64,000 bases of DNA, taken from Fragum whitleyi. Lineage: Eukaryota; Mollusca; Bivalvia; Cardiida; Cardiidae. Below, in pieces: positions 12,161 to 22,711 of the stretch. Each line of letters starts with the position of its first letter. The stretch's first letter is position 1. The notes beneath the pieces are model-generated. The model did no database searches, was not told where the DNA came from, and worked only from the letters and a program-made list of their open reading frames with translations. The position numbers were made by a program, and so were the translations under genes. The DNA lies in the NCBI GenBank assembly GCA_948146395.1, contig OX411552.1:586001-650000 (forward strand), in the 5' to 3' direction.

Positions 12161-12433
12161 AACTTACCATATTTCCTCTAATAGCACCCCTACTTTTTCT
12201 ACTAAGAAAACCCACTTAAAAAACCTAAATTTTAGGAACTTTTTGAAACTTCTTCTCTTATTTGAATGAGTTTTCTTTAAACAATCATTTATATCATTAT
12301 TTAAAGGGAAATGGGCCACAAAGACAACAATTTTAATGATTTTTTAGATCCCAAAATGCATACTAAATGAAAGTTCCCTGACCATGTTATGCATAGCTCT
12401 GGGGTGTATTTATTAGGAGAAATATGGTAAGTT
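12161..12433. mobile_element. MITE with about 30-bp terminal inverted repeats
   Basis: Left end AACTTACCATATTTCCTCTA + ATAGCACCCC; right end GGGGTGTATTTATTAGGAGA + AATATGGTAAGTT, its imperfect reverse complement. Length 273 bp, AT-rich interior, no coding capacity. Confidence 0.75.
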
Positions 12434-13510
12434 ATTTTGATTTAAACATTATTCATTCAGGGAGGACTACCTTAAGTCTAAATTTCATACGAACATTATC
12501 ATCATAAAAAAATTGAAACCCTAAAGCAGAGTAAATTCATAATAGTAAAAAAGAAAAATGTATATTGTTACAAAAGGCATGCCCCCAAACCCTTCTTTAT
12601 GCACATGGTGAGCGTATGAATCATATCCGAGACTGTTACATTATACTTTTATATCATAATAGATGAAAGATAGTAATGAAAATAGAATAAAATACTTGGC
12701 TTTAGGTGACAAAATTTGAATAAACTATTAGATATCAATTATTTTGTTGAATCCTTTCCGTGAAAATAACTGATGGTTCTAATTCAGAATGATTGAGACC
12801 TGGTTGACTAGCTGCAGTCATTTATGTTTGAAGTTTTACATGATTTCTTTTTCTTTTTTCATTTAAATTATTGTCTTTATTATCATTGGTCAACTTAGAC
12901 CAGGATTGAATAAATTGACCAATCAGAGAACAGTATTTTATAAGTATACATCACAGATGCACAACTCCAAGCAATGTATTTACAGATATACAATGACAGT
13001 GTGTCTTTCACGTGAATCTCAACATTGTTTGCATGCCAAGTCATTTAAAAAAAAATAACAAGCATTTCATATGAGCGCTTTTTTCCAAAAGACTTTCTGT
13101 GTCCATCAATGCCAAGAACATCTAAATGTAATGTCTTAATTAATTGTGATCTAGTTACTAAGAATTGGAAAAAAATACATTGTGTATAGAAATAATTTCT
13201 AATTTGAAGGATTAAGAGATGTAATTTGTCCCTAATAAATGCCCCATTCAAATCTTTGTAACATTAGTTATGATATAATATATCAAAAGGTACAAGCCAA
13301 AAAATGAAAGTTAAGATCATACATCATCTAACAGTGTGACTCATATAGCTAGCTATGTTAGCCTCAAGATTAAACTAAATATTTCTTAAACATAATTCAA
13401 AATTATGAATGACATAAAATATCTTTTCCAGTGCAAATCTCAAAATTTGTCAAAGTGAGATATAAAAACCTGCAATATTACACAGGTCATTGAGGAAAAA
13501 AGTGTGAACA

Positions 13511-13690
13511 GATTGATTGATTGAATGGAGTTTTATGCCGCTTTCAATAATATTTCAGTTATATTGCGGTTGCTGGAGCACCTAACAATGGATTCCTTGC
13601 ATTTCTCCCATCAGTGCTACCATTAAATCCTGTGCAAGCTTCCAGCTACTATTCTACATAAGGTCTACGATTATCAACCCAATATGGACA
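13511..13690 (-). mobile_element. tRNA-derived SINE (family S1), 5'-truncated
   Basis: Contains ATGGAGTTTTATGCCGCTTT, GCTGGAGCACCTAACAATGG and GTCTACGATTATCAACCCA. The tRNA-like head that should follow at the right is absent. Confidence 0.8.
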
Positions 13691-13793
13691 GAGAGATTAC
13701 TTGCAGTAATAGTTTACTGATATGCCTTTCTGAATTATGCTTTTTGAGGGGTTAGCCCTAAACTTATGATTTTTAGTTCAAATATATTACCTA

Positions 13794-14036
13794 CCGTCAC
13801 AAAAAAAAAGAACCATCCGGGAACTCCGTAAAATAAATATTGGAAAAAAAGAATTAGTCTTTGAACAGGTCAACCAAAAATAGCATTTCAAACATTGTTT
13901 CAGAGGAAGATAGATTTATCGTTCTAGATTGAGAAAAGTTTCGACCCTTGTCATCATGAGCAGTCTGCGCAGTCTGACAAGGGTCCGTACTTTATGCACA
14001 ACCCAGATGGTCCCTTTTCCCGTGACAGGTCGCATT
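13794..14036. mobile_element. D-family MITE
   Basis: Left terminus GTCACAAAAAAAAAGAACCA + TCCGGGAA; right terminus CCCAGATGGTCCCTTTTCCC + GTGACAGGTC. Internal hairpin GACCCTTGTCA...GCAGTCTGACAAGGGTC. Same layout as 56,356-56,625, including the conserved spacer GTCAACCAAAAATAGCATTT. Confidence 0.75.
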
Positions 14037-14177
14037 TACAGGCACTTACAGTCCTATTTTACTTACCCTTTATGCTTACTTTTAAAAATTCTCTTAGTAT
14101 GTTACTTTTTTTTTTAATTTATCTTCAGTTTTACTTAAAACCATTTTAAGTCAGTTCTGTTGTCTATATGGAAGAAC

Positions 14178-14240
14178 TTGTGCAAAACTTTTGTAAGTGC
14201 CTATATATTTATAAGCACTTACAAGTGTATTGCACTGATC
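14178..14240. mobile_element. B-subfamily hairpin mini-element
   Basis: TGTGCAAAACTTTTGTAAGT + GCCTATATATTTATAAGCAC + TTACAAGTGTATTGCACTGA. The stem uses GTAAGTGCC/GGCACTTAC where A-type copies use GTAACTGCC/GGCAGTTAC. Confidence 0.8.
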
Positions 14241-14639
14241 TCTCAATTAAAACTTGTCTAAATTTTTGGCTGTGATTGATAAGATGTAAAGGATATTGAT
14301 AGACTTTTGTAGAAAGAGAGATTTTTCTCAAAGGAATTTATCGCTTAATATAAAATTAACCAACAAAGCAAGATATTAAAGGATTTAGACTGTCGCAAGC
14401 CTGAGCTTTATTAAATATTTGACTCATAAATTCCCCGCCCCTAACCTAAACCTGAATAATCTTGTAAAGGAATCCAGTCTAATGATTTTTCATTACTTTT
14501 CTTAAAATTTCTATGCCTTCAGAATTTATATTTTGTTTTTCTGTCTTCTTCTTGACAATGTTTTAGATTCAAGTTTGTTAAAATAATCATACATGGATAG
14601 CTTTAACATAATGATTTAATATTTTTCTGTAAGGTTGAC

Positions 14640-14812
14640 CATGACCTTTTTAGGTTGACCTTTTTCCTGTCAAATGACCATGACCTTGTCATAAACAGAT
14701 GTCTTTCACAACAGTAACCTCAACACATTGAATATTAGCACAGCTGAGAATTTCTCTGGTGAGTGTAAGATGGAAAGACAGACAGAGAGACAGACAAACA
14801 AATAATAGGATT
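14640..14812 (+). repeat. Dispersed repeat ending in GACA-rich microsatellite
   Basis: Blocks GACCATGACCTTTTTAGG and GACCATGACCTTGTCATAAA lead into TGGAAAGACAGACAGAGAGA + CAGACAAACAAA. This resembles the 3' part of non-autonomous bivalve elements with tetranucleotide tails; no second full copy in the window. Confidence 0.45.
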
Positions 14813-14895
14813 AAGCCTCTGATTCCACCTTGCTATGCAGGGATACAAAAATTATCAATTTGTTAAAGATGAGATTTAGTTTGGAGATTAATCAA

Positions 14896-14967
14896 TGGGT
14901 TAGCGCAAAACCGTTGTAAGTGCCTATTTATGGATAGGCACTTACAATAGTTTTGCGCTAAGCCCTT
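14896..14967. mobile_element. B-subfamily hairpin mini-element, nearly perfect
   Basis: GGGTTAGCGCAAAACCGTTG, TAAGTGCCTATTTATGGATA, GGCACTTACAATAGTTTTGC, GCTAAGCCCTT. Termini GGGTTAGCGC/GCGCTAAGCCC also differ in a paired way from the A-type GGCTCAG/CTGAGCC. Confidence 0.85.
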
Positions 14968-15639
14968 GAAATGCAGACAAAAATTTCCCTTTCAACCAAG
15001 CCAAGTATAAATACATTAATTTTTATCAACAAATAGTGCTTAATATTAAACCCGGGCCTTTTTATTATAATATCCGATACATATATCAAGCCTATTCAAA
15101 CATTCCCTATCTTTGTTCACTATTATATTTAATCGTTACATTTTAAGCACAGAAGAAAAAGTGACAAGGCCTGGGGTAATTCATCAAAAATTTTGTTATG
15201 GTGGTCCACAAAAAAAATCAAATATATCAGTTCCTTTTGTACGTATGACCAGTTTGAAAACGTATTTTCAAAAGCGGGGACATTTCAATGCCCGGTTCAG
15301 ACATAGTCGCTCTGTGGGTTTGGTTGCCGAGGGAGTCTAAAGTGCTTTGTTGAAGGAGAGTCGTATTGATATTACATATATCTTTTTTCAAACATATTTT
15401 AGCTTGTATAATATGTACAAATCAGATAATTAGTTTACTTTTGTAGGGAATTGTATCATAATTTAAAACAACAGAACATTTTTGGAAGCAGTATTTTTAC
15501 TTTCAACATTGAATCTGTGTCACAATTTTCTTACATTAATTTACATCACTTTCTTCTTCAATCATTTCCTCAGTAACAATAGAGGTTTAGAAAAGACTAA
15601 TGCAGTTCTTAAATGATTTTTTTTAACAAAACTCAATCT

Positions 15640-15745
15640 TGAGGGTACTCGTTGGATTTGTCTCGATGAGACAATCAAAATGAGTACCAAAAAATAGGGT
15701 TTATGGCACAATGAATAAAAAGTTTTACTCAGAAGTTCTGTTAAT
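15640..15745. repeat. Dispersed repeat P, copy 2
   Basis: GGGTACTCGTTGGATTTGTC, TCGATGAGACAATCAAAATG and AGTACCAAAAAATAGGG match the order of blocks in 11,700-11,815. Confidence 0.4.
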
Positions 15746-16164
15746 CATCGTACTCCCATTCACTTTCTGAAATTTGGTTAAAAAGAGAAAGGGTTGGAGA
15801 TTGTCAACAGATGTAAATAAATTGATCTTTGATTGGATGTGACTTTTTTTTCTTTGGCAAATTTTGTATGAAATTAAAAGTTGATTATGTTTGGGCATGA
15901 CTGATATGATCATTTATATGCAAAGCAGACTGGAAACGGCCAAAATGTACCAGCCAAGTGGGTTTAAATTACCCTTGATGTAGGAAAAGAATGGCTAAAA
16001 TTTACAAATCTGAGATTAAGAAAAATATTATGCTTATTATGATTATCATAAATTATGATTGTCATGAAGCAAGAACACTTTGATGGCGATTGTGCCAAGT
16101 AGCTTTATTAATACTGCAGGTATCAACAGTAAAACAGCTCAAACCCAGTTAGAATCGTTCAGTC

Positions 16165-16312
16165 TTGTTTGAATGGGATTTAACGCTGATTTCAACAATC
16201 TTTCAGTTATAGTTCAGAGGATGTAGCACCTAATAATGAATTCCTGGTATTTCTCATACCAGTACTACCATCACATCCTTTCCTAGCCTCTAACTGCTAT
16301 CCCACACAGTGT
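16165..16312 (-). mobile_element. tRNA-derived SINE (family S1), 5'-truncated
   Basis: TTGTTTGAATGGGATTTAAC, GCACCTAATAATGAATTCCT, CACATCCTTTCCTAGCC and CTATCCCACACAG. The tRNA-like head is missing. Confidence 0.75.
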
Positions 16313-16518
16313 ATAAAAATGAACACTAATCTTTGACAAAGTTGCTTGCTAATGTAGGACTGTATTGACAATTCAGGGTAAGAATTGCTTTTAAGAACAA
16401 CTGGAGGCTCCAAACCAGTGTAAGCATAAATTAATTGTAAATAAGGCCATCACAAAGTATACTTAACTGCATGCTAAGCTTTATATATAATGATGTTTGA
16501 GTGCATGATTGATTATTA

Positions 16519-16607
16519 TTTCATTGAGTAAACAATAAAAGCTATATTTTCGTGAGTGGCAGAGCCACTCATGAAAATATAGCTTTTGTTGTTCACCAAG
16601 TGAAATA
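16519..16607. repeat. Large near-perfect palindrome (about 88 bp)
   Basis: AACAATAAAAGCTATATTTT + CGTGAGTGGC pairs with GCCACTCATG + AAAATATAGCTTTTGTTGTT around a 3-4 nt centre. The outer TTCATTGAGTA/CACCAAGTGAAAT continue the pairing imperfectly. A foldback mini-element of a family seen once here. Confidence 0.8.
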
Positions 16608-16984
16608 TCAATAGACCTTACTCGTAAAACAAACAATTATTATTATTTCTTTAATGCAAACATGGTACAAAATGTGAATATTTAATGGAAAATTTTCTAA
16701 AAGCGCATCACTTATTGGGCCTTAGATAACAAAAGATAGAGTGATAGAGTGAAAAGAACAAAAGTGGGTAAAGGTTTTTGATAATTCTACTGGTCAGGCA
16801 GTGAGTTTTTCAAGGGATAATCTACTGTTATTTCTTGATAATCCACTGAAAAGCAATAAAGAAAACTAATTCTCCTCTTTTTGCTGTTTATGGCCCTTGA
16901 GTCTGACTATGTAAGTCAAACCGTTACTAAATATTTGTCAATAGTGACAAAAGACCTGTGACCTTGCCCCTCCTATGACCCGGG

Positions 16985-17190
16985 ACTTGTTAACATTATC
17001 ACCGATAGATATATCTATTAACTCATATGAATAATCATAATTAGTGGTTAATTGATCATGATAAACACTAATGAATTAATTAATTGTATTCATAAACATG
17101 ATTAGCTGTATTAAATAGTTCAATCCCATCTCACATTTCATGACAATTGTTATCTCTATAATACTATATATAAACAGAATAAATTCAGAA
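16985..17190. other. AT-rich cluster of homeodomain-type sites
   Basis: TAATTAGTGGTTAATTGATC, CACTAATGAATTAATTAATT and CATAATTAGTGG give many TAATTA/TTAATTA cores in 200 bp, outside any repeat family seen. Could be an intronic enhancer, but such cores also arise by chance in AT-rich DNA. Confidence 0.2.
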
Positions 17191-17302
17191 ATAAATTGGC
17201 TTTAATTGAAGGGACATTTCACAAGGGGCACTGCTCAAGACCATTCCTTTTAAGTATGTTTGCTTACATCTTTCTATATACATTCTGCATTGCATTAGTT
17301 TT

Positions 17303-17325
17303 TGGTGAACGAACGTCGTTCACCA
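17303..17325. repeat. Short perfect palindrome
   Basis: TGGTGAACGA and TCGTTCACCA are perfect inverted arms around ACG. No second copy seen; possibly a protein-binding dyad or chance. Confidence 0.5.
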
Positions 17326-17529
17326 GTGTTATATACCATGTCAGGAAAATCCTGTTGGATGTTAATACATTTGAAATAAAGTAGCGCCTCTTAAAATTCA
17401 ATTTAGTATATTTCAATATTTTTTCCCGCAAAATTACTGTTTTTTTCTTTAAAAGCGAGCTACTAGTATTCTTTATCAAGTGAAAGTAATGAAAATTCGC
17501 CTTGAAAAACACAAATTGATCTTGCAATG

Positions 17530-18042
17530 TTTATCAAGGGAATTTTTGATCGGCGTAAGCTTGTCGAGAGTTTAAAGCAAAAACAAAGTTTGTGTCTAGA
17601 CACCGTAGAGACAGATACTATGTTTTTGATCCAAGCCTTCGCCGGTGCAACTTGTAGTAATTAGCCGGAAATACATGTTTATTTAGGTCATGTCCTCTTG
17701 AACTTACATTCGGCAATACTCGGGCGATCTCCGACGGCTCCGATTTAAATGTAGGTTAGAGGAATCGGCCGAGTTGAGACGAATGACACATCAAGACACC
17801 TTGTGTCATTAGAAACGATAACGCGGTTTTACATAACTTTTCAACTAGCGAAATTCAGTCTCGAGACGGGTTTTAAGAATGATTCGACATGTGTTTTACA
17901 TGTACAACCTTTCTTGTACTTTTATTTGAATAGGGATGAACGCCGCTATTAAGATTTTTCTGTAAAATTTGCGTTGGCTGAAGTAGGGCTTGTAAGGATA
18001 CACTCGAATATGCGGTGAACTTATTCCCAGCGAAAACGTTTT
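17530..18042. other. CpG-rich island of unknown role
   Basis: Sharp rise in CpG (GCGATCTCCGACGGCTCCGA, GGAATCGGCCGAGTTGAGAC, CGATAACGCGG) within CpG-poor surroundings. No domain recognised in its open frames. ATTCGGCAATACTCG near 17,710 recurs inverted as CGAATATTGCCGAAT near 19,452, on the other side of the element at 18,043. This may therefore be an older repeat split by that insertion rather than a promoter. Confidence 0.4.
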
Positions 18043-19433
18043 GTAGGGGAGACCGGGGCTAGTCCGGCCCCGGGGCATGTTAGGCAAATGGCTTTATCTA
18101 GACACTCGAAAAAGATAGAGAGTTGGGAACGAACATTTTAAGATACTCGTAAAAAATCTATAGACTACTAAAATTTTCGTTGATGATATTTGAGAATTTA
18201 TGAAGCAAGTTTGCGTTTTCTTGCTCAGAAAGTAATTTTTCAAGAGTGAATGTTGTTTTGTTTTTTATTAATATGCGGAATCGTAAAAAACTTATTTTGA
18301 TAACTATGCAGATGTGGGAAACTGTGCTTTTAACTCAGGCAATGAAAATGAATTTACTGTTAACCTCATAGAAGATACAACTTATTGTTTTATGCAAATA
18401 TATATGGGGCTAGTTCGGCCCTTTAGGCGGGGCAGGTTCGGCCCGAAAACAAGCTTAACCATGGCCAAGTTCGGCTAGGGCCGAACTTGCCCCGAATTTT
18501 CCATTTTTTGTGCAGTGTACTGTATCTCGATACTTCTTTATATTTTCTATCTGAAATAAATCTATTCGTATGTTCGAGTGTATATTCTATCAATAGGAGT
18601 TCGAAAAAGTTGAAAATCTAATACATTACTGCTCTTGACCACAACAAACTAGGTTAGAACGGATCTTTTATCTTTTTTTAACGAAACATGCGCATATGTG
18701 TTGATTTTATTTGCATACGGCTTTTGCAGAACTCATTCCAGCAGTTATGTATCTTAAAACGCTTGTAAACTCAAAGTATGTCCACGTTCTTCACTGTTAG
18801 AAAAGATAACAGGAGGAAAATATTTTAAAAAAAAAGTGTGCACTAAGGTGTGGTTGGGTGTTCGATGCTGATTAGATAAAGAAATTGTTGATGCGAATGA
18901 ATAAATAATGTATAATAACAGCGAAAAGACATATAAAAGAAATTATTATAGCAAGAATACCATTAAATGATTACAATTTGGAAAAAAGATCATTCAAAAG
19001 ATGGAATCCCAATCGAGTTTACGGTGATTTTTTTTGTATTTTCCTTATTCGTCTGATAACCTGGACATTTTGAATATACTTAATAAAGAACTCGAAGAAA
19101 TAACAGATTATATGTATAGGTCAATAATCTAAGGTTCCTTACCAGAAATATCATTGGTAATGGAAAAATCTAGTCTTGTCATATTAGGCCCAACTTGCCC
19201 CTGTGGATGGCCGCACTTGCCCCGGCAAGGGGCAAGTCCGGCCCTTTCGACCTGACCTCTTTGACTAATATATACAGGCAATAGGAAAGGGATATGAGGC
19301 GTTGTTTGCCGTGATAATCAGAGCTATACGTTGCTTTACTTAAATTTATAAATTTCGGTTAAATATCTTAAATAGTTTTTTTCTGAAAATCGAAATAAAA
19401 TAAAAAGTGGCCGGACTAGCCTCGGTCTCCCCT
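18043..19433. mobile_element. Non-autonomous DNA transposon, 1.4 kb, with GC-rich terminal and subterminal repeats
   Basis: Left end TAGGGGAGACCGGGGCTAGT + CCGGCC; right end GGCCGGACTAGCCTCGGTCT + CCCCTA, inverted with one mismatch in 26. If the outer TA is counted as target site, the duplication is TA. Subterminal clusters at 18,406-18,493 and 19,188-19,244 repeat GGGGCAAGTTCGGCC-like motifs in both orientations, at least seven in all. The interior is AT-rich with no long ORF and no visible transposase remnant. Superfamily not assigned; TA would fit Tc1/mariner-like insertion. Confidence 0.75.
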
Positions 19434-19699
19434 ATTCGTCTGTCTCAGAAGCGAATATTGCCGAATACCAAATGCGACAGGCACGGAAGTTATTTCATTG
19501 GGGCCATTCTACATTTTTTCAATCTGTAAAACCATATCAATTCAAAATTCTATTTGAAAATTATATAAATGATAGCTAAATATTCAACCCTAGATACCAC
19601 TCCAATTTACGAGTAGATATTGCCGTGGTCAAGGGGGGACCAGATCCGTCATGCACTTGTTTACAATTCGACAGGCGGGTTTAGTTGTTAAATTATTCT

Positions 19700-21170
19700 G
19701 GAAAAGTCATTGCGTTTTTTACAGAAATCATAAAATTCTAAATCGATGAATAAAAACTGGCTCCATCCTTCCAAAAATACGTTTAGAATTGGTTAACTAC
19801 AGTTTAAGCAAAAACTAGCTCCGAGCAGAAAGTCTAATATCAGCCGCAATACTGTGATAAGATATCGATAGTGAGTGATTTTACAAGCATCCAAACTCTT
19901 GAAGGTAAACAATAGGTTCTCGTGCAAAAAATATACCGACAATTGTAAGGATTCTCAACTCTTTTTGGAAAGAAAGTCGGAAGGAAAAAAAACATTGTAT
20001 TATACTTAAACATAGTCATAGACATAGTCATGCAATTATTACCTCCCTTTAAAAAATAAACTTCTTAAATAAGATTCTTATTCGCTTTTGATGTAGAAAT
20101 TACGTCACAAAAATAATATTTATCAAGACTTTTAGTATGCAATTTACCATGGAGCAATTGTTTAATATAAAAAGTTATACTTTAATTTCTAAACCTTAAA
20201 CAGAAATTATCTATGAATTATACTAATAGGGCACTAGACCTCCTTTAGCCTTTACCTAAATATTTCTCATCCTGCAATGTTTTAAAATTGAATAACGACA
20301 TAAGTGTCAACCACAGAAGGGGTTATGGCTTCAAATATGTTAAAAACTAATCTCTCAGGTTATGGTTCAAAATACTATTAATAAGTTAACAAATCATAAC
20401 TTTAAACAATGAGTACAGTTCAGGACCGACTGATATTCATAGGTGTTTCTTTGGTTGGTACTCAAAGACCTTTTCATCCTCTGAGAAGAAACACAGATAG
20501 TTAATATGTTAAAACAAATACAACAAATTTACTTGAAATAAGCTTAAACATGATAACAACTACTTTTGTAAAAACAAACAACATTGGATATAGGTTAAAG
20601 ACAGTTTTAGATAGGATTAAATCGTTTTCTCCATTTATGTTTAATTAATAAATGTGCCTATTTCAAGTGTGTAAAAGAAATTTTCACAGAGTAACAACTC
20701 ATATTCTAACAAATATTTATCTAACAGGAATTTCCTCTCTTTCCCTTTCTTTGAATTGGCAGTGAAATTTCCGAATAACGGAAATTTTGTCGAGACAATT
20801 CTTCCCACTTTTTTTACATTCGTGATTTCTCTTTTCTAATTGAATTTCAATATATCACTCTAGAATGCCATCAGGTTCGTTCACCATAAGTACTTTCAGT
20901 GCTTTGATTCAGTGATACTAAGATATTGCTACTTGGACAAAAGAATTATCATTTCCATAGATATCAATCTTTAGACAATTAAGCAATTAAAACAGTTTAA
21001 GATTTACAACTAACAATAAATATGAGTAGAAGCACATCAAGGGAAAATTTGTTTTATTTTAATATATCTCAAAGCATATTGTCCTGCATAAAAAATAACA
21101 GATGCCTTCAATATCTCTTATCTAATATGTTTCAAATAGAGACAATTAAGAATAATTGGTACAGAATATC
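19700..21170. other. Gene-free stretch without a clear repeat
   Basis: AT-rich DNA with no coding signal and no well-matched repeat copy. Fragments near 20,445-20,470 (GGTTGGTACTCAAAGACC) and 20,890 (TTTCAGTGCTTTGATTCAG) faintly resemble dispersed blocks seen near 29,410, 33,735 and 27,925. Confidence 0.3.
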
Positions 21171-21241
21171 GATGGCTCAGTGCAAAACAGTTGTAACTGC
21201 CTATATCTTTATAGGCAGTTACAACCGTTTCACACTGAGCT
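21171..21241. mobile_element. A-family hairpin mini-element
   Basis: GATGGCTCAGTGCAAAACAG, TTGTAACTGCCTATATCTTT, ATAGGCAGTTACAACCGTTT, CACACTGAGC. Arms almost fully complementary. Confidence 0.85.
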
Positions 21242-21559
21242 TAATCCAGTTGCTGTCTCAAAAAGGGTTCAAACTCATCTAAAAAAGATGAATGAATCGT
21301 TCATAAGCTTTACAAATATATCTTCCAAAATCTAGGGATGAAAAATGCAGATTAAATACAATAAACAGCCAGGCATATGGATTTTGTAATAAAACTTCTA
21401 CATAATCAATATATCCAAAACCCAATAAAATACAGGAATAAAGAAATTGCCTTAAAATGCTAGCTTATTAATATCTGACCTTATGCCTATAATCATAAAA
21501 TGTATAGGGGGTTGCCATAACTCAGCCATCAACTTATAAAATATTTCTACTCCTAGCTT

Positions 21560-21860
21560 AACACAGTCTAAGATTAAATTATTAAAAGCCATTTTATCAT
21601 ATTTTAATCTGAAAATAATTTGCAAACCGTCCGGCCTAACCCTCTCTTACCTCAGGGAAAAGTTAGGTATCGCATGTGTAAGTGTCGTTTATTCTTTGTC
21701 GGAGCGAGGGCAATTAGTTTAATTGAAGGACAATGATGCAAATACTGGAGTGTTGTCGGAGTTAAGCCTATGATTGTTTAATTTTTAATATTAATCATCT
21801 GGGAATAGTCATCATTAGATTTTCATATTGCATGCAATTATGGGGCATGTAAAACAGAAA
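21560..21860. other. Repeat-free segment with octamer-type site
   Basis: No catalogued repeat. Contains GACAATGATGCAAATACTGG: an octamer ATGCAAAT directly abutting ACAATG (a SOX-type core) at about 21,730-21,742. CAATTAGTTTAATTG is just upstream and ATTAATCATC just downstream. Candidate conserved regulatory element; inference only. Confidence 0.25.
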
Positions 21861-21930
21861 AAAGGTTTTGCAGGAAAATGGATGCTGATACTTTATATTA
21901 TCATGAGCCTGTGTGTTTCAAATATTTCAA

Positions 21931-22103
21931 ATGTGACCCAGCAAACAGAAATGGACAGGCTTTGTACTAGGTAAAGTTTCAACCCTAGTCAGACTGCGCA
22001 GAGAGCAGACTGACTACGGGTTGAAACTTATCACAATTGGCTGATTTCTGAATCAAAAAAGACCATTCTACCTTCCTGTTTAAGTTTTTTTTAAATGTGA
22101 CCT
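21931..22103. mobile_element. D-family MITE, internally diverged
   Basis: ATGTGACCCAGCAAACAG at left, ATGTGACC at right. The hairpin CAACCCTAGTCAGACTGCGC / GCAGACTGACTACGGGTTG is well preserved, as is TTCTACCTTCC after it. Immediately upstream, ATGAGCCTGTGTG (21,904) matches the end of the element at 46,931. Confidence 0.65.
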
Positions 22104-22222
22104 CATATTGCCCTTTAATTGAATTTATCTCTGTTTTAAAATATTTGTTTTAATGGAGTTTGATGACGTCCCTTTTCTTGTGATGGATCACAAATACTCA
22201 TAAAGGGATGAAAAAAGCAGCC

Positions 22223-22246
22223 TATATATATATATATATATATATA
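22223..22246. repeat. (TA)n microsatellite
   Basis: About 12 uninterrupted TA units. Confidence 0.95.
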
Positions 22247-22442
22247 AGCACCAACACAAAGGATTGTTTGCTAATCTTCTGAGCATAGACTGAATGTCAG
22301 ATAAAAATCAGCCATGCAGAGGTTTGAACTCAATATCCTAGGATACACAGACATTTGCATAACTAACTGAACTAGCAAAACTCAGGAATCCCCAGAATTG
22401 TTAAAATGCAGAGACTACTCTTTAGTCTTATAATGACTACAG

Positions 22443-22510
22443 CAAGACAGAGCCCTGAGGAATGCTCACCTTTTTGTTTATAAGTGAGCTTTCCTCAGGA
22501 CCCAGTCTTG
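22443..22510. repeat. Inverted repeat hairpin
   Basis: CAAGACAGAGCCCTGAGGAA + TGCTCACC pairs with AGTGAGCTTTCCTCAGGACC + CAGTCTTG around a T-rich loop. Single copy in the window. Confidence 0.65.
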
Positions 22511-22624
22511 TTGGGTTGACAACAAGACATTTAGCCAAAGGGGCCAATGTATCATTTGAAGGAATTTAAGTGCTATAGTCTCCATTACATATAACAATTA
22601 ACAGAAAACATGAATGGGAATTAC

Positions 22625-22711
22625 CTGAAAGTTCTTTCAAGTTTTCTTTATCTTCAGTAGATGTTTCTATTTTTTCCTCAGTTACTTCATTCTCTTCTTG
22701 GAATACTGGCA
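22625..22711 (-). CDS. Candidate second exon of the same gene (87 nt, phase 1-1)
   Basis: On the minus strand an acceptor (CTACTTACAG) and a donor (TCAG|GTAATT) bound 87 nt that stay open in the frame left by the 52.9-kb exon. The split codon becomes G+TG (Val), and the exon ends again in phase 1, so it could be included or skipped without a frame change. The product is a very acidic stretch beginning VPVFQEENEVTEEK and ending KELSG, with no domain I recognise. An alternative acceptor 57 nt upstream (CTTCCAG|AATCC) would keep the same frame and add ESKDPEYICNTC plus seven residues. The pyrimidine tract before the preferred acceptor is short. Assignment rests only on splice signals and phase, which about one chance segment in several would satisfy in a 50-kb intron. 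Confidence 0.33.

Larger units (their letters stand above)
1..22624 (-). other. No coding evidence; probably a further intron
   Basis: If the gene reading is right, this is the intron after candidate exon 2, with the zinc-finger exon(s) beyond position 1. Open frames of 60-133 codons occur here, but none shows a recognisable domain, and several run through MITE hairpins or SINEs. No C2H2 pattern (C-x2-C-x12-H-x3-H) is present in any of them. Confidence 0.4.
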
